Positions 37,501 to 52,398 of a stretch of DNA of 64,000 bases are shown one piece after another; position 1 is the stretch's first letter; each line of letters starts with the position of its first letter. The notes under the pieces were generated by a model that saw only the letters and a program-made list of their open reading frames with translations, did not search any database and was not told the origin of the DNA. The DNA is from Rattus norvegicus (Eukaryota > Chordata > Mammalia > Rodentia > Muridae), in the NCBI RefSeq assembly GCF_036323735.1, contig NC_086020.1, forward strand, positions 129,452,210 to 129,516,209, given 5' to 3'. Made by a program: the position numbers and the translations under genes.

Positions 37501-38573
37501 GGTATTTCTTTTGCTTTATTGCGTTCTTTCCTAAGCCTTTCCTTTACTCTGCCCCTTCCGTCGTACAGGACAGAGACATCAGTAAATACACTGCTTCAGT
37601 TTTCTTCTACCTTCTACCATTTTTGGTCATGTGTTTTATTTTCTTTCACATTTGTTATCCAATCCCAGTAATAGTTTAAAAGCAAATCCACAAAACCTTC
37701 CGATGTTCAATAGCAGATTTGTTACACTAAGGATTACCACATACTAAGCAGCTGACCAGCTTCCGGTGCCACCAGTTGCTGTTGAGTGTCTGTGGGTATC
37801 ATGGTCTCTAGCAAAACCAGCCATGAAGGGGTGAAATGAAAATCCAGTACAAATGGATTTGGTCAGTCAGGCTGGATCAAAGCTTCTAGAGGGTCTGATC
37901 CTGTGGTCTAATTTCCTCACATATTTAAGCAAATTAAAACCTTGGGAGGGGGAATCTCCATGTGAAAATTCTCAAACAAAATACCAGGAGTGGCTACAGT
38001 GAAATTCTTTTGTAAAATACCACAAAGTACCTGAGAATTGTTTCCTAACCATGAGTTCTATTGAGTGGGGACAGTGTACAGGGTTAGGGCCTACAGGAAG
38101 AAAATCTAAGAATAAGGAAGTATTCTATCCATAGAGGCTGCTATGTGCAAAGGACCTCTTTCATAAGGATGAGTTCTATTTACCTATTATTCTTTACCTT
38201 CACTCCTCCCCCTAGTAAAACTAGCATGCATTATGTAATTACTTGAAATTTTGACAATTTTTTACTATAACCACTTGACAGCTTTTTTCTATCTTTTCAG
38301 TCAGGATCATTGGCACTTCTACATTTGAACTCATTTCATGACAGCTGGTTTCATGATGCCTGACTTCAATTCTACATCTCTTTCATACGCTAGTTTTGAT
38401 CTGTGTAACTCATAGAAGAATATGCTCTTACCTAACCTCACCTTTCAAGGAAGAAACCCGTAGTGTTTTCTAGACTCCTTTTTTTGTCACTAGTATGTTT
38501 TTCAGTGATAAGACAAAGTATTTGGTTTGGGATACCAAGTCTCACTCTTACATAAATATTGTTTTGTTGCTAG
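34525..38573. other. Intergenic, no gene supported
   Basis: Contains a long T-rich run (35013-35073). It also holds the longest non-repeat open frame of the window (36334-36723, 129 codons, hydrophobic, Ser-rich, no recognised domain), which I do not accept as a gene. 37740-38160 is of normal complexity but unassigned. Confidence 0.5.
35013..35073 (+). repeat. T-rich run
   Basis: About 60 bases of T with isolated G's (TTTTTTGGTTTTTT, then TTTTTTG units). It may be the poly-A complement of a retroposed copy, but no SINE or mRNA body was recognised to its right. Confidence 0.9.
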
Positions 38574-38665
38574 TTTTTGAGAAGAAATGTCATCACAGCT
38601 CAGGCTGGTCATGAATTGCTTTTCCTCCTGTTTTTCTATTCCTGGGATTATGGGCATGCTCTAGC
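38574..38665 (-). mobile_element. B1-like SINE fragment, minus strand
   Basis: TTTTTGAGAAGAAATGTCAT, CAGCTCAGGCTGGTCATGAA, TTCCTCCTG and CTGGGATTATGGGCATGCT follow the antisense of B1 or its monomer ancestors in order. It is about 90 bases long and highly diverged. Confidence 0.65.
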
Positions 38666-39030
38666 AATTCCAGATATTTACTAATGATTTGAAAAGTTTC
38701 AGTTATCATTGGAAACAGAGAAAGGGAAAGCAGGATAGATTCACAAAGTCTCTCATCATGCACGACTTTATCTAGTGAAAATATAATTTTACAAATGAAA
38801 GGACAGAAAAATTCCATGAAGAAAGCCATCTTAGTCATGAAGTTCCTCAACTCTTTAACCCAGATTGTGTATGGAAAAGGTAATATCTTCTAGCAATTAA
38901 TATACAGGAAATGCATAGATTACTCTGAATTAGATACATGAACTCGTAACGACATAGGAACATTTCGAGTCAGTCTAATTTTAGTTTATAGATAACGACT
39001 TCCTTGCTAGAAGGGAAAAAAGTGAAGTAG
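38666..39030. other. Intergenic, nothing recognised
   Basis: No gene or repeat seen. Confidence 0.5.
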
Positions 39031-39247
39031 AGTTGCATGCTCTTCATCTCGGCAGTCTAGAGGCCTCCCAGAATTTGGGAGGCACAGGGATGCAGATCTC
39101 TACGTTTAAGGCTGGCATAATCTACACAGCTAGTTCCAGGTCAGTCAGTGGCTACAAAAAGAAACCTTGTTTCTGGGGGGGGGCAGGGAGGGACAAGAGA
39201 AAGGAGAAAGAAAAAAACAAAGAAAGAAAAAAGAAAAAGAAAAAAGT
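39031..39247 (+). mobile_element. B1 SINE with A/G-rich tail, plus strand
   Basis: GTTGCATGCTCTTCATCTCG, TTTGGGAGGCACAGGGATGC, AGATCTCTACGTTTAAGGCT, CTACACAGCTAGTTCCAGGT and GAAACCTTGTTTCTG follow the B1 order through its full length. It is followed by a G-run and an A/G-rich tail (39174-39247). Best preserved B1 of the window. Confidence 0.85.
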
Positions 39248-42581
<3,334 letters not shown>

Positions 42582-42596
42582 ACACACAAACACACA

Positions 42597-42642
<46 letters not shown>

Positions 42643-42680
42643 AAAGAGAGAGAAAGAGAAAAAGAGAGAGAGAGAGAGAG
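42582..42680 (+). repeat. (AC)n-(GA)n compound microsatellite
   Basis: AC/ACAA units at 42582-42600 are followed by pure CA to 42640, then GA-rich DNA to 42680. The architecture is similar to the TG/GA compound at 2814-2978. Confidence 0.98.
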
Positions 42681-45600
42681 TCTTGCAAGGATAAATTAAA
42701 TGCTCTAAGCCTGTCCCCTGATCACTGTTACTATTGTAATTTGTATTAATAGCCTATCCACAGTGTTCCTTCAGTTGACATAAATCCTTCCTTCTGTCAT
42801 TTACCTTAGCATTCATCTTAATCACATGGAAAGGAAGGTCCTTTTGGTGATTTAGGCAAGGGTGAAAGAAGTTGACATTTTAGTGCATATCTGTGAAATC
42901 CTACTTTACCAAGGTCAGCTGTTATTGTATCACACCTTGTAGCTGTGTGCCCTTAAAAATAATTGAAGATACCCTATGACAACTCAGCAGCTGAATTAAT
43001 TTCATAAAATATTATGTAATAATACAATTGGAATGCAGGCACCATAATTAATTTTAAGAGGTTTTGCCAATATGCGCTTATGCGTCATCTGTTGGTCAGT
43101 AGCCAGGTCTGTAATAAAATGTCCACATTATTCAGTCATTACCTCATTCTGGTTGACAGTTACATGAAGAGATCTACACTTAATCAGCGACTTGAGGTTC
43201 TCCCAAGGGGACTTACCATTTTCTCAAATGCCAGAGTAGAAGAAGTGGCTTTCCTTGAGAGAACTTCAGTCTAGGGCTGGTAACAAATCTGTTCTACTAC
43301 TGTAGGTTTGGCCTTTATCATTGTGATGGCAAAATCCAATAACACGAGCTCTCAGCCAGTATCCCCATGTTTTTGACCTCCCAGCATCAGCAAAACATAC
43401 AAATGTGTTCTGCTTCTATATGGCAATGATAAAGCCCACCCCTTCAATTAATATTAAAGTTTTATTATTTTCATCAAGGGGTAGAAATCCCATCTGATTT
43501 CATCAAATTTTGATCATATTTTCACTACACTTACATAGGAAACAAAGCAAAGTAATCATTATAATTTAGAGAGTCAGAGTGGTATGCTATTGCCTGCCGA
43601 ACTAATCTGAACTCATAATAATAAACAATTGTCAAATCAGAATCATCAGGCAGAAATAGGGCCCCACATCACACTTTGCTGAAAATGTCAAAGATGCAGT
43701 GATGATGCCTGGATGGAGAAAGAGGAATCTAGGTCACTGATTCTGCATCAAGTCTTTGGGCATATCTTGCAGATTTATTTTCTAAATGACATATCTTATA
43801 TACTATTATTTTTAGTTAGAAAATGTCTTCAGTGTATCTATTGACTTCCCTAGCTTACCATTTTCAAGGAAAATATAAACTTAAATTAACCAATTTGTAG
43901 TATGATTTTCTGGGGAGTTCTAGGCAATCCCATACAATCAACTAAAACCATTCTATAAATTATTTTCTTCTCAAAGCTAATTTCCTTGTATGTTAGTAAA
44001 GAGATGAAGCAAGACGCCCTGTGTTTCTTGTGTCAAAGTTCCCACCATTTAAGAGGGAGCCTAAATAGACTCCTCGACATGCCAGACTGTCAGAGGAACT
44101 GTGGTGGATTTCATGACGTAAGCGTTTTGTTGAAGAAATCTATATTTCTGTTACATGTGTATCTTCATATATTTTCAGAACATCGGATAAAATTAAACAT
44201 AAAATTTGTATCAGGCTATTTGCTTATTTATAATCCTGAAGTAATGTTAATATTAAGGAATATTATAATTCATATCTAGAAAGAGACTCCTTTAAGTATT
44301 GGATCTAATTTTTGTACGTGACATTTTAAATTTTATATTTGACTTAAGTATAATACAGAATACTATTAAATGTCAATTTGATTATTAGGACTTGGTTACG
44401 CATCATTTATTCTCAGTACATTTTACAACACAGCAATTTTTCAGTACAAATCAATTACAAAAGTAGAATGCTGATTCATGCATAGATTCATGCTCTCAAA
44501 CATTCAGCTCTTTAAATATGTGTTTTCTTCAGACATTCTCAGGCAGGTAACTATCTATTAATGTTGTGACTTTGTAAAAACTACAACTATGACTTTACAC
44601 ATCTTCATTAATCATTAACCTTTGGGACATGAAAATGATTGATAAAAAACAACACAGTCATACTAATAGTTATAATTTTAAGATTACCACCTTCAAAGTA
44701 ACTCATGTCTAAAATGCTAAAGCAATCTCATATTAATAGAATAACTCTCACCTCGTTCCTCTTGTGTAAGATTAATTAATGCTTTTTCCTCATCCCAAAT
44801 CACTTTCATTATTTTGGATAAAATGTGGTACTAAGTAATAACATCATTTCCTACACAATTGAACAAATAAAGTGATGACAAAATACAGCAGCTGAAAATG
44901 AAACATATACATCATGTATATTATGTAGAAGTGCCTCTCATCCTTCACACTCCTGAGAAAACTTGCTCACCTCTTGGCATGTGAAGCCTATACTGCATTT
45001 CTGGAGTGGAGCTTCCAAAAGTTGCACTACACCTGCAGAAGTTTCAACGACCACTCTGGATTGTCCATTTTCTGCCAATTGAGCTGCCGTTCACTGATTG
45101 TTGTAGTCAACTGCATCTTTAAACTTTGCCTTCTGTATTTCTAGAGATCCAAATAGCTCCAGGCAGGAAGCTAATCATCAAATAAAGATCTTCTTGATCC
45201 TTGTTCTTCAATTCATCTGGCTTCAAAGGCTCAAAGTAGATACCTTCCAGTGGAGACTTTCCACTTGTTACTGTTCTTACTTGTTTCTGAATATTTTAAT
45301 GCTCCTACTTATTGCTACTGTTGCTCTCAGTTTAGAAAGCACAAATTAAAGGATTTCTGGTCTATATTTGTCACATTTTGTCTGTCACATACCATAAAAA
45401 GGCTCAGTGATCTAAAATAATCAAACTCCCTTAAAAGGAGACACATTTCTCATTCACCATACTTATATCCATTCATTTCATGTTCTATTCTTCTTGAGCT
45501 CTCTTACTAAGTGTCACATCCTTAGTACACTCATTCTTACTCTTTCCATCCTTTTCTTGAGGTCTCAGGCACACTGGACCTATCATCTCACTGTATGCTC

Positions 45601-45797
45601 TTTTTATCATTATTTGTTTTATTTTAAGATTATGGTATGATAATGTCCCTTCTCCTTTATTTCTCCTTCTAAACCCTCTCATATACCTTTCCTTTCCTCT
45701 TTTCAAGTTTTGGTACCATTTTTCACCAACTGTTGTTATATGTACATATGTATATACATAAACACTCAATAAAACCTTCTTACTTTGCAAAATGGTA
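42681..45797. other. Intergenic, apart from a coding-like remnant near 45.1 kb
   Basis: AT-rich with no gene recognised except the remnant listed separately at 44945-45300. A 97-codon frame at 43986-44279 has no signature. Confidence 0.5.
44945..45300 (-). pseudogene. Unassigned coding-like remnant
   Basis: Read on the minus strand, about 45300 to 45128 is open for nearly 60 codons with a protein-like composition (for example GKSPLEGIYFEPLKPDEL and KNKDQEDLYLMISFLPG). It closes with a TAA. In an adjacent frame, about 45150 to 44945 reads on with protein-like text (KFKDAVDYNNQ, a TGA, then AAQLAENGQSRVVVETSAGV). The handover between frames near 45145 suggests one coding sequence broken by a frameshift and a nonsense codon. 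I see no introns and no poly-A tail or duplication, so its origin is open. I could not identify the parent protein. Confidence 0.4.
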
Positions 45798-45814
45798 TGT
45801 GTTTACGTGTGTTT

Positions 45815-45865
<51 letters not shown>

Positions 45866-45874
45866 TTGTGTGCA
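45798..45874 (+). repeat. (TG)n microsatellite
   Basis: TG-rich from about 45798 with pure (TG)n at roughly 45830-45860. The flanking imperfect units are TTTACGTGTG and TATGTTTGTG. Confidence 0.96.
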
Positions 45875-46200
45875 TGACAGACAATGTGATATTGGATAAC
45901 CAACAGTTGTGTTCTTCCTCGGAAAATATTCCTTAAACTCTGATATACTTAATTACCTGTAATTCTTTGTATTGTAGAGAAAATCCCAAGACTGATGAGG
46001 TTACAGATGTTGGAGGAAAACCTAAAGTTTCCACTTATTAAAACATCACATGTCCTAGCAACATTCTAAATATGTGTCCTTATCAGGAAACTCTTGCAAT
46101 AGAGACCATTACAGAAGGACCACAACTGACAGTTCCAGTGGATACAACTACAAAGAACTTCTGAACGTAAGGCAGAATCATCTTCTATTATCTAGCACTC
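45875..46200. other. Intergenic, nothing recognised
   Basis: Short stretch between two microsatellites without a supported feature. Confidence 0.5.
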
Positions 46201-46202
46201 CA

Positions 46203-46233
<31 letters not shown>

Positions 46234-46447
46234 CTTCTTCTTCTTCTTCTTCTTCTTCTTCTTCTTCTTCTTCTTCTTCTTCTTCTTCTTCTTCTTCTTC
46301 TCCTCCTCCTCCTCCTCCTCCTCCTCCTCCTCCTCCTCCTTCTTCTCCTTCTTCTTCTCCTTCTTCTTCTCCTTCTTCTTCCTCCTCCTCCTCTTCCTCC
46401 TCCCCCCCTCACTCCCTCCCCCCACCCTCCCTCCCTCTCTCTCTCTC
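46201..46447 (+). repeat. (CTT)n-(CTC)n polypyrimidine array
   Basis: About 245 bases of nearly pure pyrimidine: CTT units to about 46300, CTC units to about 46340, mixed TTC/TCC blocks, then C-rich and CT-rich ends (CTCCCTCCCTCTCTCTCTCTC). It is the complement-strand counterpart of the array at 30876-31046. Poly-Ser, poly-Arg and poly-Lys frames are artefacts. Confidence 0.98.
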
Positions 46448-46471
46448 CCCGTTCTGAATTAATTTTTTTTC

Positions 46472-46984
46472 CTGAAATACAAAGTGTTATAAGACCCCAT
46501 AGTGGCCTTACCTCAGGAGCGAAACCCACAGAGCACAGATTGACAGTGACTACTGCAATAGCATGAGGATGTAAGGTTTTTAATCCACGTACATGGGGTT
46601 GCTCATCCCCCCAGGGAGAGGCAACCCTGAACCAAAAAAGCACACAACTTTTATTCATTACAGAGGACAGACTTCAGCCACAGAGTTAGCTGGCCCATTC
46701 TCACTGGTGGTATACAGGACACAGAATCTGGTCGGTATTGGCTGGCGTGCTCAAGGGGCTGTTCTTGGCTCAATTACTCACTCTTCTCATCCTTGGAGAA
46801 TCACTGGGAAAGGGCTAAGTTGGTATGTCCCTTGGGGGGGTGTGAACTGGGTGGTCGGGCAGGGTCAGGATGACATCTTGCAGTTGTTCTTGGAATTTAC
46901 CACAGGGAGGTATAGGGGTCTTTCTGAGAACAGTTGTTTTTCTTTGTTTTGTCTTAATTAGCTTAGTCAGAATCTTGATCACCA
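46472..46984 (-). mobile_element. Probable solo LTR of an endogenous retrovirus
   Basis: On the minus strand a U3-like region (46984 to about 46680) leads to AATAAA (complement at 46650-46655). An R/U5-like stretch follows with GTTGTGTGC, GTTGCCTCTCCCTGG and TTAAAAACCTTACATCC, down to a GGGGTCTTATAAC end near 46482. The spacing of the poly-A signal and U5, the GC-richer composition and the abrupt borders to AT-rich DNA fit a retroviral LTR of about 0.5 kb. No gag, pol or env was seen nearby, so it would be a solo LTR. I could not assign the family, and TG...CA ends are not clear. Confidence 0.45.
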
Positions 46985-47289
46985 AAAGTTTATCATATCA
47001 TTGGACATCATGATGTAAGATGTATCTCTCAAAAAGGTCACAAGTTTGTCATAGGCATCCAGATGTATTTCTCAAAACCTTGTTTTTACAACTTTGTTTT
47101 TCACATCTATGAAACTTTATTTCTTCAAAAGAATAAAACTGGTTTTGGTCTCACACTTCGATCTGTTTCCTGTTATGTTGCTTGGATCTTTTTCCTTGAT
47201 GATTTCATGGAGTCCTATGGTTGTGGTTCACTCTCTTGAATTTACATATCTATGACATTTTAAATTTTATATATTCCCTTTAAATTGCA
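46985..47289. other. Intergenic, nothing recognised
   Basis: AT-rich sequence between the LTR-like element and the L1 cluster. Part of it could belong to the LTR's U3 side. Confidence 0.45.
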
Positions 47290-47755
47290 GTATCAGCCCT
47301 TCCTCTTCCGAGTACCTCATCATGCACAGCCTCCCCCAATTCTTCCCTAATATTCTCCCCTTAAAAGGGGAGCCATTCTCTGGATATCCCCCTATTCACC
47401 CACTGCCAATTTCTGTTCTCTTTCTCTACTTTCCCTACACCTGATCTCTCACCAGCCTTAATTCCATGCTTATTCCCTGTCTAACTCAGTTGCTTCCTTC
47501 CATGCAATTCTGATACCTATTTTTATTTCCTCTTCTGAAAAAGATTCAACCATTATGCCTTGGGCCCTCCTTGTTATTTGGCTTCTTTGGATCAATGAGT
47601 TGTAGCATATTTATTCTTTATTTTATAGCAAGAATCCAATAATTAGTGAGTACCATGCAATTCCTTTTGGGTCTGGGTTACCTCACTTAAGATAATATTT
47701 TTAGTTCCATACATTTTTTTTCTGCAAATTTCGGGAATTTTTATTATTATTTGGT
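47290..47755 (-). mobile_element. Old L1, segment 1: 3' UTR and ORF2 end
   Basis: The sequence is the antisense of an old murine L1 3' UTR (pyrimidine-rich 47300-47520; CCTCCTTGTTATTTGGCTTC) leading into the ORF2 3' end (TGGGTCTGGGTTACCTCACT; CTGCAAATTTC). It stops at CTGCAAATTTC, and the next L1 bases in order (TTGTTTTTAATGGCTGAGTA) occur at 48376. The two segments are therefore one element split by an insertion. Confidence 0.85.
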
Positions 47756-47875
47756 TTGATTTATTTTTTTTTTCTTTTTAAAAAAGTTATTTTGCTGGAA
47801 TGGTGTTTCCCTTGTCTTTCTTTCTTTTTTGTTTTGTTTGTTTATTTGTTTTGTTTTGTTTTTGTTATTGTTGCT

Positions 47876-48375
47876 GATGTTTTTTATTGGATATATGTTT
47901 TAATTTACATTTCAAATGTTATTCCCTTTCTTGGTTTTCTGTTCATAAGTCCCATCCCTTTCCCCTCCCCCATAAGTATGTTCCCCCCTCATCTAACCCC
48001 ACTTACCAACATCCCCCCGACATTCCCCTGCACTGGGGGTCCAAACTTGGCAGGACCATGGGCTTCCCCTTCCACTGGTGCCTTAACCAGGCTATTCTCT
48101 GCTGCATATGCAGTTGGAGCCCTGGTTTAGTCCCTCGAAGCTCTGTTTGGTTGGAATTGTTGTTCTTATGGGGTTGCAGGCCCCTTCAACTCTTTCAATC
48201 CTTTCTCTAATTCCTCCAACGAAGGTCCTATTCTCAGTTTAGTGGTTTGCTACTAGCATTAGCCTCTGTATTTGACATCCTCTGGTTGTGTCTTTCAGGA
48301 GAGATCTCTATCCAATTCCTGTCAGCATGCACTTCTTAGCTTCATCTATCTTTATCAGTTTATCTAGTTTTGGTG
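47876..48375 (-). mobile_element. Younger L1 3' fragment nested in the old L1
   Basis: Begins with a poly-A complement (TGTTTTTTATTGG), the TTTCAAATGTTATTCCC block and the C-rich 3' UTR, and ends inside the 3' UTR at TATCTAGTTTTGGTGG. It contains no ORF2. About 120 bases of T-rich DNA to its left (47756-47875, TTTGTTTTGTTTTG-like) are not L1 and may be its long A-rich tail with extra flank. Open frames of about 107-124 codons across it are 3'-UTR noise. Confidence 0.85.
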
Positions 48376-50854
48376 GCTTTGTTTTTAATGGCTGAGTAGG
48401 ATTTCATTTTGTAAACAACCCATACTTTCTTTATCCATCCTTCTGCTGAGGGACACCAAGATTGTTTGCAGTTTCTGGCTATTATGAATAAACATGCTAT
48501 GAATACAGCTGAGCAAGTACCCTTGTGCAATAGTAGAGCATCTTTTGGGTATATGCTCAAGAGTTGTAAATTGGGTATTGAGGTAGAACTATTTCTGAGA
48601 GACCTCCAAATTGATTTCCAGTGAGGTTGTATAAATGTGCACTCCCATCAGCAGTGGAGGAGTGTTTCTATTGCTCCACATTCTACTCAGCATGTGCTGC
48701 CTCTTGAAGTTTTGATCTTAGCCACTCTGATGGTTATAAGGTGGAACCTCAGAGTCATTTTGAGCTGCATTTCCCTGATGACTAAAGATGTTAAACATTT
48801 CTTTTAAGTGCTTCTTGATCCTTCAGGATCTCTGTGTTGTTAATTCTGTTTAGCTCTATACCCAAATTTATATTTTTTTCTGTTGTAGGTGTCTAACTTC
48901 TTGAGTTTTTATATATTTTGGATAATAACCCTCTGTCAGATGTAGTGTTGGTGAAGATGATTGACCAGTGTGTAGACTTTCGTTTTGTCCTATTCATGAT
49001 GTCCTTTGACTCAAGAAACCTTTCAGTTTCATGAGGTCCCATTGATTAATTGTTGATCTTAGAGCCTGAGACATTGGTGTTTTATTCTGGAATTTGCCTC
49101 ATGTACCAATGAGTTCAACATTATTCCCCAATTTAGCTTTAACTAGATTTAATGTGTTGAGTTTTACATTGAGGTCTTTGATCCACTGGGACTTGAATTT
49201 GTGCAGCATATTAATTATAGATCTATTTACATTTTTCTACATGTGAACATCCAGTTAGAGGAGCACATTTTGTTGAAGATGTTTTCCCTTTTCCATGACA
49301 TGGTTTTGGATTCTTTGTCAAAAATCAAGTATACATAGGTGTATCAGTTTCTTTTAGGTTCTTCATTTCTATTTCATTGATCAACCTGTATGTTTCTATA
49401 AATGATGCTATGCAATTTTATTAGTATTAGTGCTCTGTAATATTTCTTGAAGTGAGGCATTCTGATGCCCTAGAAGTTATTTTACTGTTCAGGATTGTTT
49501 TACCTATCCTGAAGTTAGTTTTTTTAACATATGAGGTTTAGAACTGAGCTGTTAGATCTGTAAAAATTGTGTTGGATTTTTGATGGGAATTGCATTTAAT
49601 ATGTAGATTGCTTTTGGTAAGAAAGCCATTTTCACTCTGTTAATCCTACAGATCCAGGAGCATGGGAGATTTTTCTATCTTTTGATATCTTTCTCAATTT
49701 GTTTCTTCAGAGTCTTAAGGTTCTTGTCATAGAGATCCTTCCCTTGCTTGGATAGTTTCATCAAGATACTTTATATTATTTGTAACTATTGTGAATAATA
49801 TTTTCACACTGTTTTCTTCCTCAGTCTTCTTATTATTTATATAAAGGATATAAAGGAGGTCTACTTCTTTCTTTGAGTTAATTTTGTATCAACTTTGCTG
49901 AAAGTGTTTATCAGCTGTAGGAATTTTGGGGGTCACTCATGTATATGATCATATTATCTGTGAGTAGGAATACTTTGATTATTCCTTTCCAATTTATATC
50001 CACTTGAGCTACATTAGTTGTTTTATTGCTCTGGATAGAACTTCAAGTACAGTATTGAATAAAGAGAAACTGCATTGCCTTCTCTTATCTCTGATTTTAG
50101 TGGAATTGTTATCGGTTCCTCTCCAGTTAATTTGATGTTAGCTATGGGCTTGCTGTATATTTCTTTATTGTGTTTAGAACTGTGCCTTGTATCTTTGATC
50201 TTTCCATGACATGAAGGGATTGTAGAATATGTTGATGAATTTTTGTATATTAAACCACCTCTGAATCCATGGACTGAAACCTACTAATTTATGGTGGTGA
50301 AGTATTTGATGTATTCTTGGGTTTGGTTTGCAAATATTTTATTGAATATTTTTGCATCAGTGTTCATAATGGAGATTGATCTGAAATTCTCTTTCTTTTT
50401 TTGAGTCTTCCAGTGGTTTAGGCATTAGGGTTACTGGTGCTCATAAAATAAATTTGACAATGTTCCTTCTGTTTCTGTTTTGTGGAATAGTTTGAGGAGT
50501 ATTGGTTTTAGCTCTGCATTGAAATTCTGATAGATTTCTGCTTGAAAACTTCCCTGACTCTGGGCTTCCCTTTTGTTTTGGTTGAGAGATTTTAATGAGT
50601 CCTTCAATTTCATTAAGGGTTATGGGACAATTTTGATAGTGGGCATCTATTAGAAAATAATCCATTTTATTTAGTTTTCTGAGTTTATAGCATACAAGCT
50701 TTTGAAATAAGACCTAAGATTCTTTAAATTTCCTCAGTGTCTGTTATTAGATATCACTGTCTTTTCTGATTGTGTTAATTTGAATGCTGTCTGTTTACCT
50801 TTTCATTAGTTTAGCTAGGGTTAATTTATCTTGTTGATTTTTCTTTTCTTTTTT
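48376..50854 (-). mobile_element. Old L1, segment 2: ORF2 body
   Basis: Antisense L1 ORF2 runs from just inside its C-terminus at 48376 through the reverse-transcriptase region (AATTTGATGTTAGCTATGGG near 50130) to the linker upstream of it near 50850. Short frames at 48360-48560 and 50431-50665 still read as L1 protein, but stops and frameshifts are dense, indicating great age. The segment joins 47290-47755 on the left and 52399-53288 on the right. Confidence 0.88.
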
Positions 50855-52398
50855 TCTTTCTTTTTTAAAAAAAGTATCCTTTAATGTTTTTTAAAGTCCA
50901 GAATTTATCCCCCAACCAGTCAACCCAACTGTTCTACATCCCATACTTTCTTCTCCATCTACCAGAATATGTACATATTTTCCCACCACATCAGACATCC
51001 TAATGCTGTGGGGCCACAAGTCAGGGTTAGGTGCATGTTCTCTGACTGAGTCTGGACCAGCAGTCTTCTGCTTTATATATGTTGGGGCCTCATAACAGTT
51101 GGTGTATGCTGCCTGGTTGGTGGTTCAGTGTCTGAAAGATCTCAAGGGTACAGGTTAGTTGAGACTGTTGGTCTTCTAATAGGGTCGCCTTCCTCCTCAT
51201 CTGATCCAATTTTTCAGTAATTCAACCACAGATGTTACCACTTTGGTTGGGTGCAAATATCTGCACCTGACTCTTGCAGCTGCTTGTTGAGCATTTTTAA
51301 GTGCTGTCATGGTAGGCTACTGTTTGTAAGCACACAGGCCTTGGACCTTCCCTCTAAGCAGAATTCCAATTTGAGCCTGTCGCTACCTTTCCCTCAGGCT
51401 CTTCTCCATTTTTGTCTCTGCAGTTCTTTCAGACAGGAACAATTCTGGGTCAGAGTTTTTGACTTTGGGAATGCAAATCAATCCCTACACTTAACTAGCT
51501 TTGTACTAGAGATGGACTCTACAAGCACCCCCTCTCTACTATAGGACATTTCTTTTAAGGTTTCCCCCTCTGAGTTCTGAGCATCTCTCACCCTTCATGT
51601 CTATGATACATTCTAGAGAGTTCTCCATCTTCCTACCTCCTGAAGGTTCCTTTTTCCATTCTTTCTTCTGGCCCCTCAAGGCTTCACTCCTCTTCCCCCC
51701 ACCCAATACAAGATCATGTTCCCCTTTTCCACTCCCTGTCCCATTTCTCACCAATGTTCCTCTCTCCCTCCATTTCCTGTGATTGTTTCCTTCTGTCTCC
51801 CAAGTGGGAATGAGGCACGCTCACTTGTGCCTCTCTTTGTTAGTCTACTCGCGATTTAGGAATTGTATCCTGGGTATTCTGTAGATTTTGATTAATTTCC
51901 ACTTATTAGTGAGCACATACCATGCATGTACTTTTGGGTCTGAGTTGTCTCACTCAGGATGATAGGGTTTAGTTCCGTCCATTTGCCTGCAAGGCACACG
52001 ATGTTCTCTTTCTTAATAGCTGAATAATTCAATTGTGTATATAAACTAAGTTTTCTGTATCCATTCTTTTGTTGTGGAACATCTGAGCTGTTTCCAGCTT
52101 CTGGCTATCACAAAAATGTCTGAACATAGTGGAACATGTGCTCCTATGGCAAGATGGGACATTCTTTTGAGTATTTACCCTATAGTGGTATAGCTGGGTC
52201 TTCAGGTAGATCTCTTTCAAATCTGAGGGAAATCCAGATTGATTACCAGAGTGGTTTTACTGGTTTGCAATCTCATCAGCAATGGACAAGTGTTCCTCTT
52301 TCTTTACATCCTTGCCACCATGTGCTGTCACCTGGATTTTTTATTTTACCCATTGTGATTGGTGTAGGGTGGAATCTCAGGATTGTTTTTGTAACCAG
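50855..52398 (-). mobile_element. Lx-type L1 nested in the old L1
   Basis: A T-rich start (50847-50872) is followed by a 650-base 3'-UTR half that matches, in antisense, the element at 28650-29385 (GGTTGGGTGCAAATATCTGC). Next come a pyrimidine-rich tract (51540-51780) and the ORF2 C-terminus from about 51880 to 52398 (TATCCATTCTTTTGTTGTGG; TCTGGCTATCAC). The flanks GGTTAATTTATCTTGTTGAT (left, about 50825) and GGTTAATCTTGTTGGTTTTC (right, about 52403) look like a diverged target-site duplication of old-L1 sequence. Confidence 0.85.

Noticed and set aside
46188..46658. 156-codon frame rich in Arg, and overlapping poly-Ser and poly-Lys frames
   Set aside because: They are translations of the CTT/CTC microsatellite and change wholly with array length.
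47756..48210. Two overlapping plus-strand frames of 107-124 codons with hydrophobic starts
   Set aside because: They are the antisense reading of an L1 3' UTR and its T-rich tail. Similar frames recur at 27464, 54811 and 58537 in sister L1 copies.
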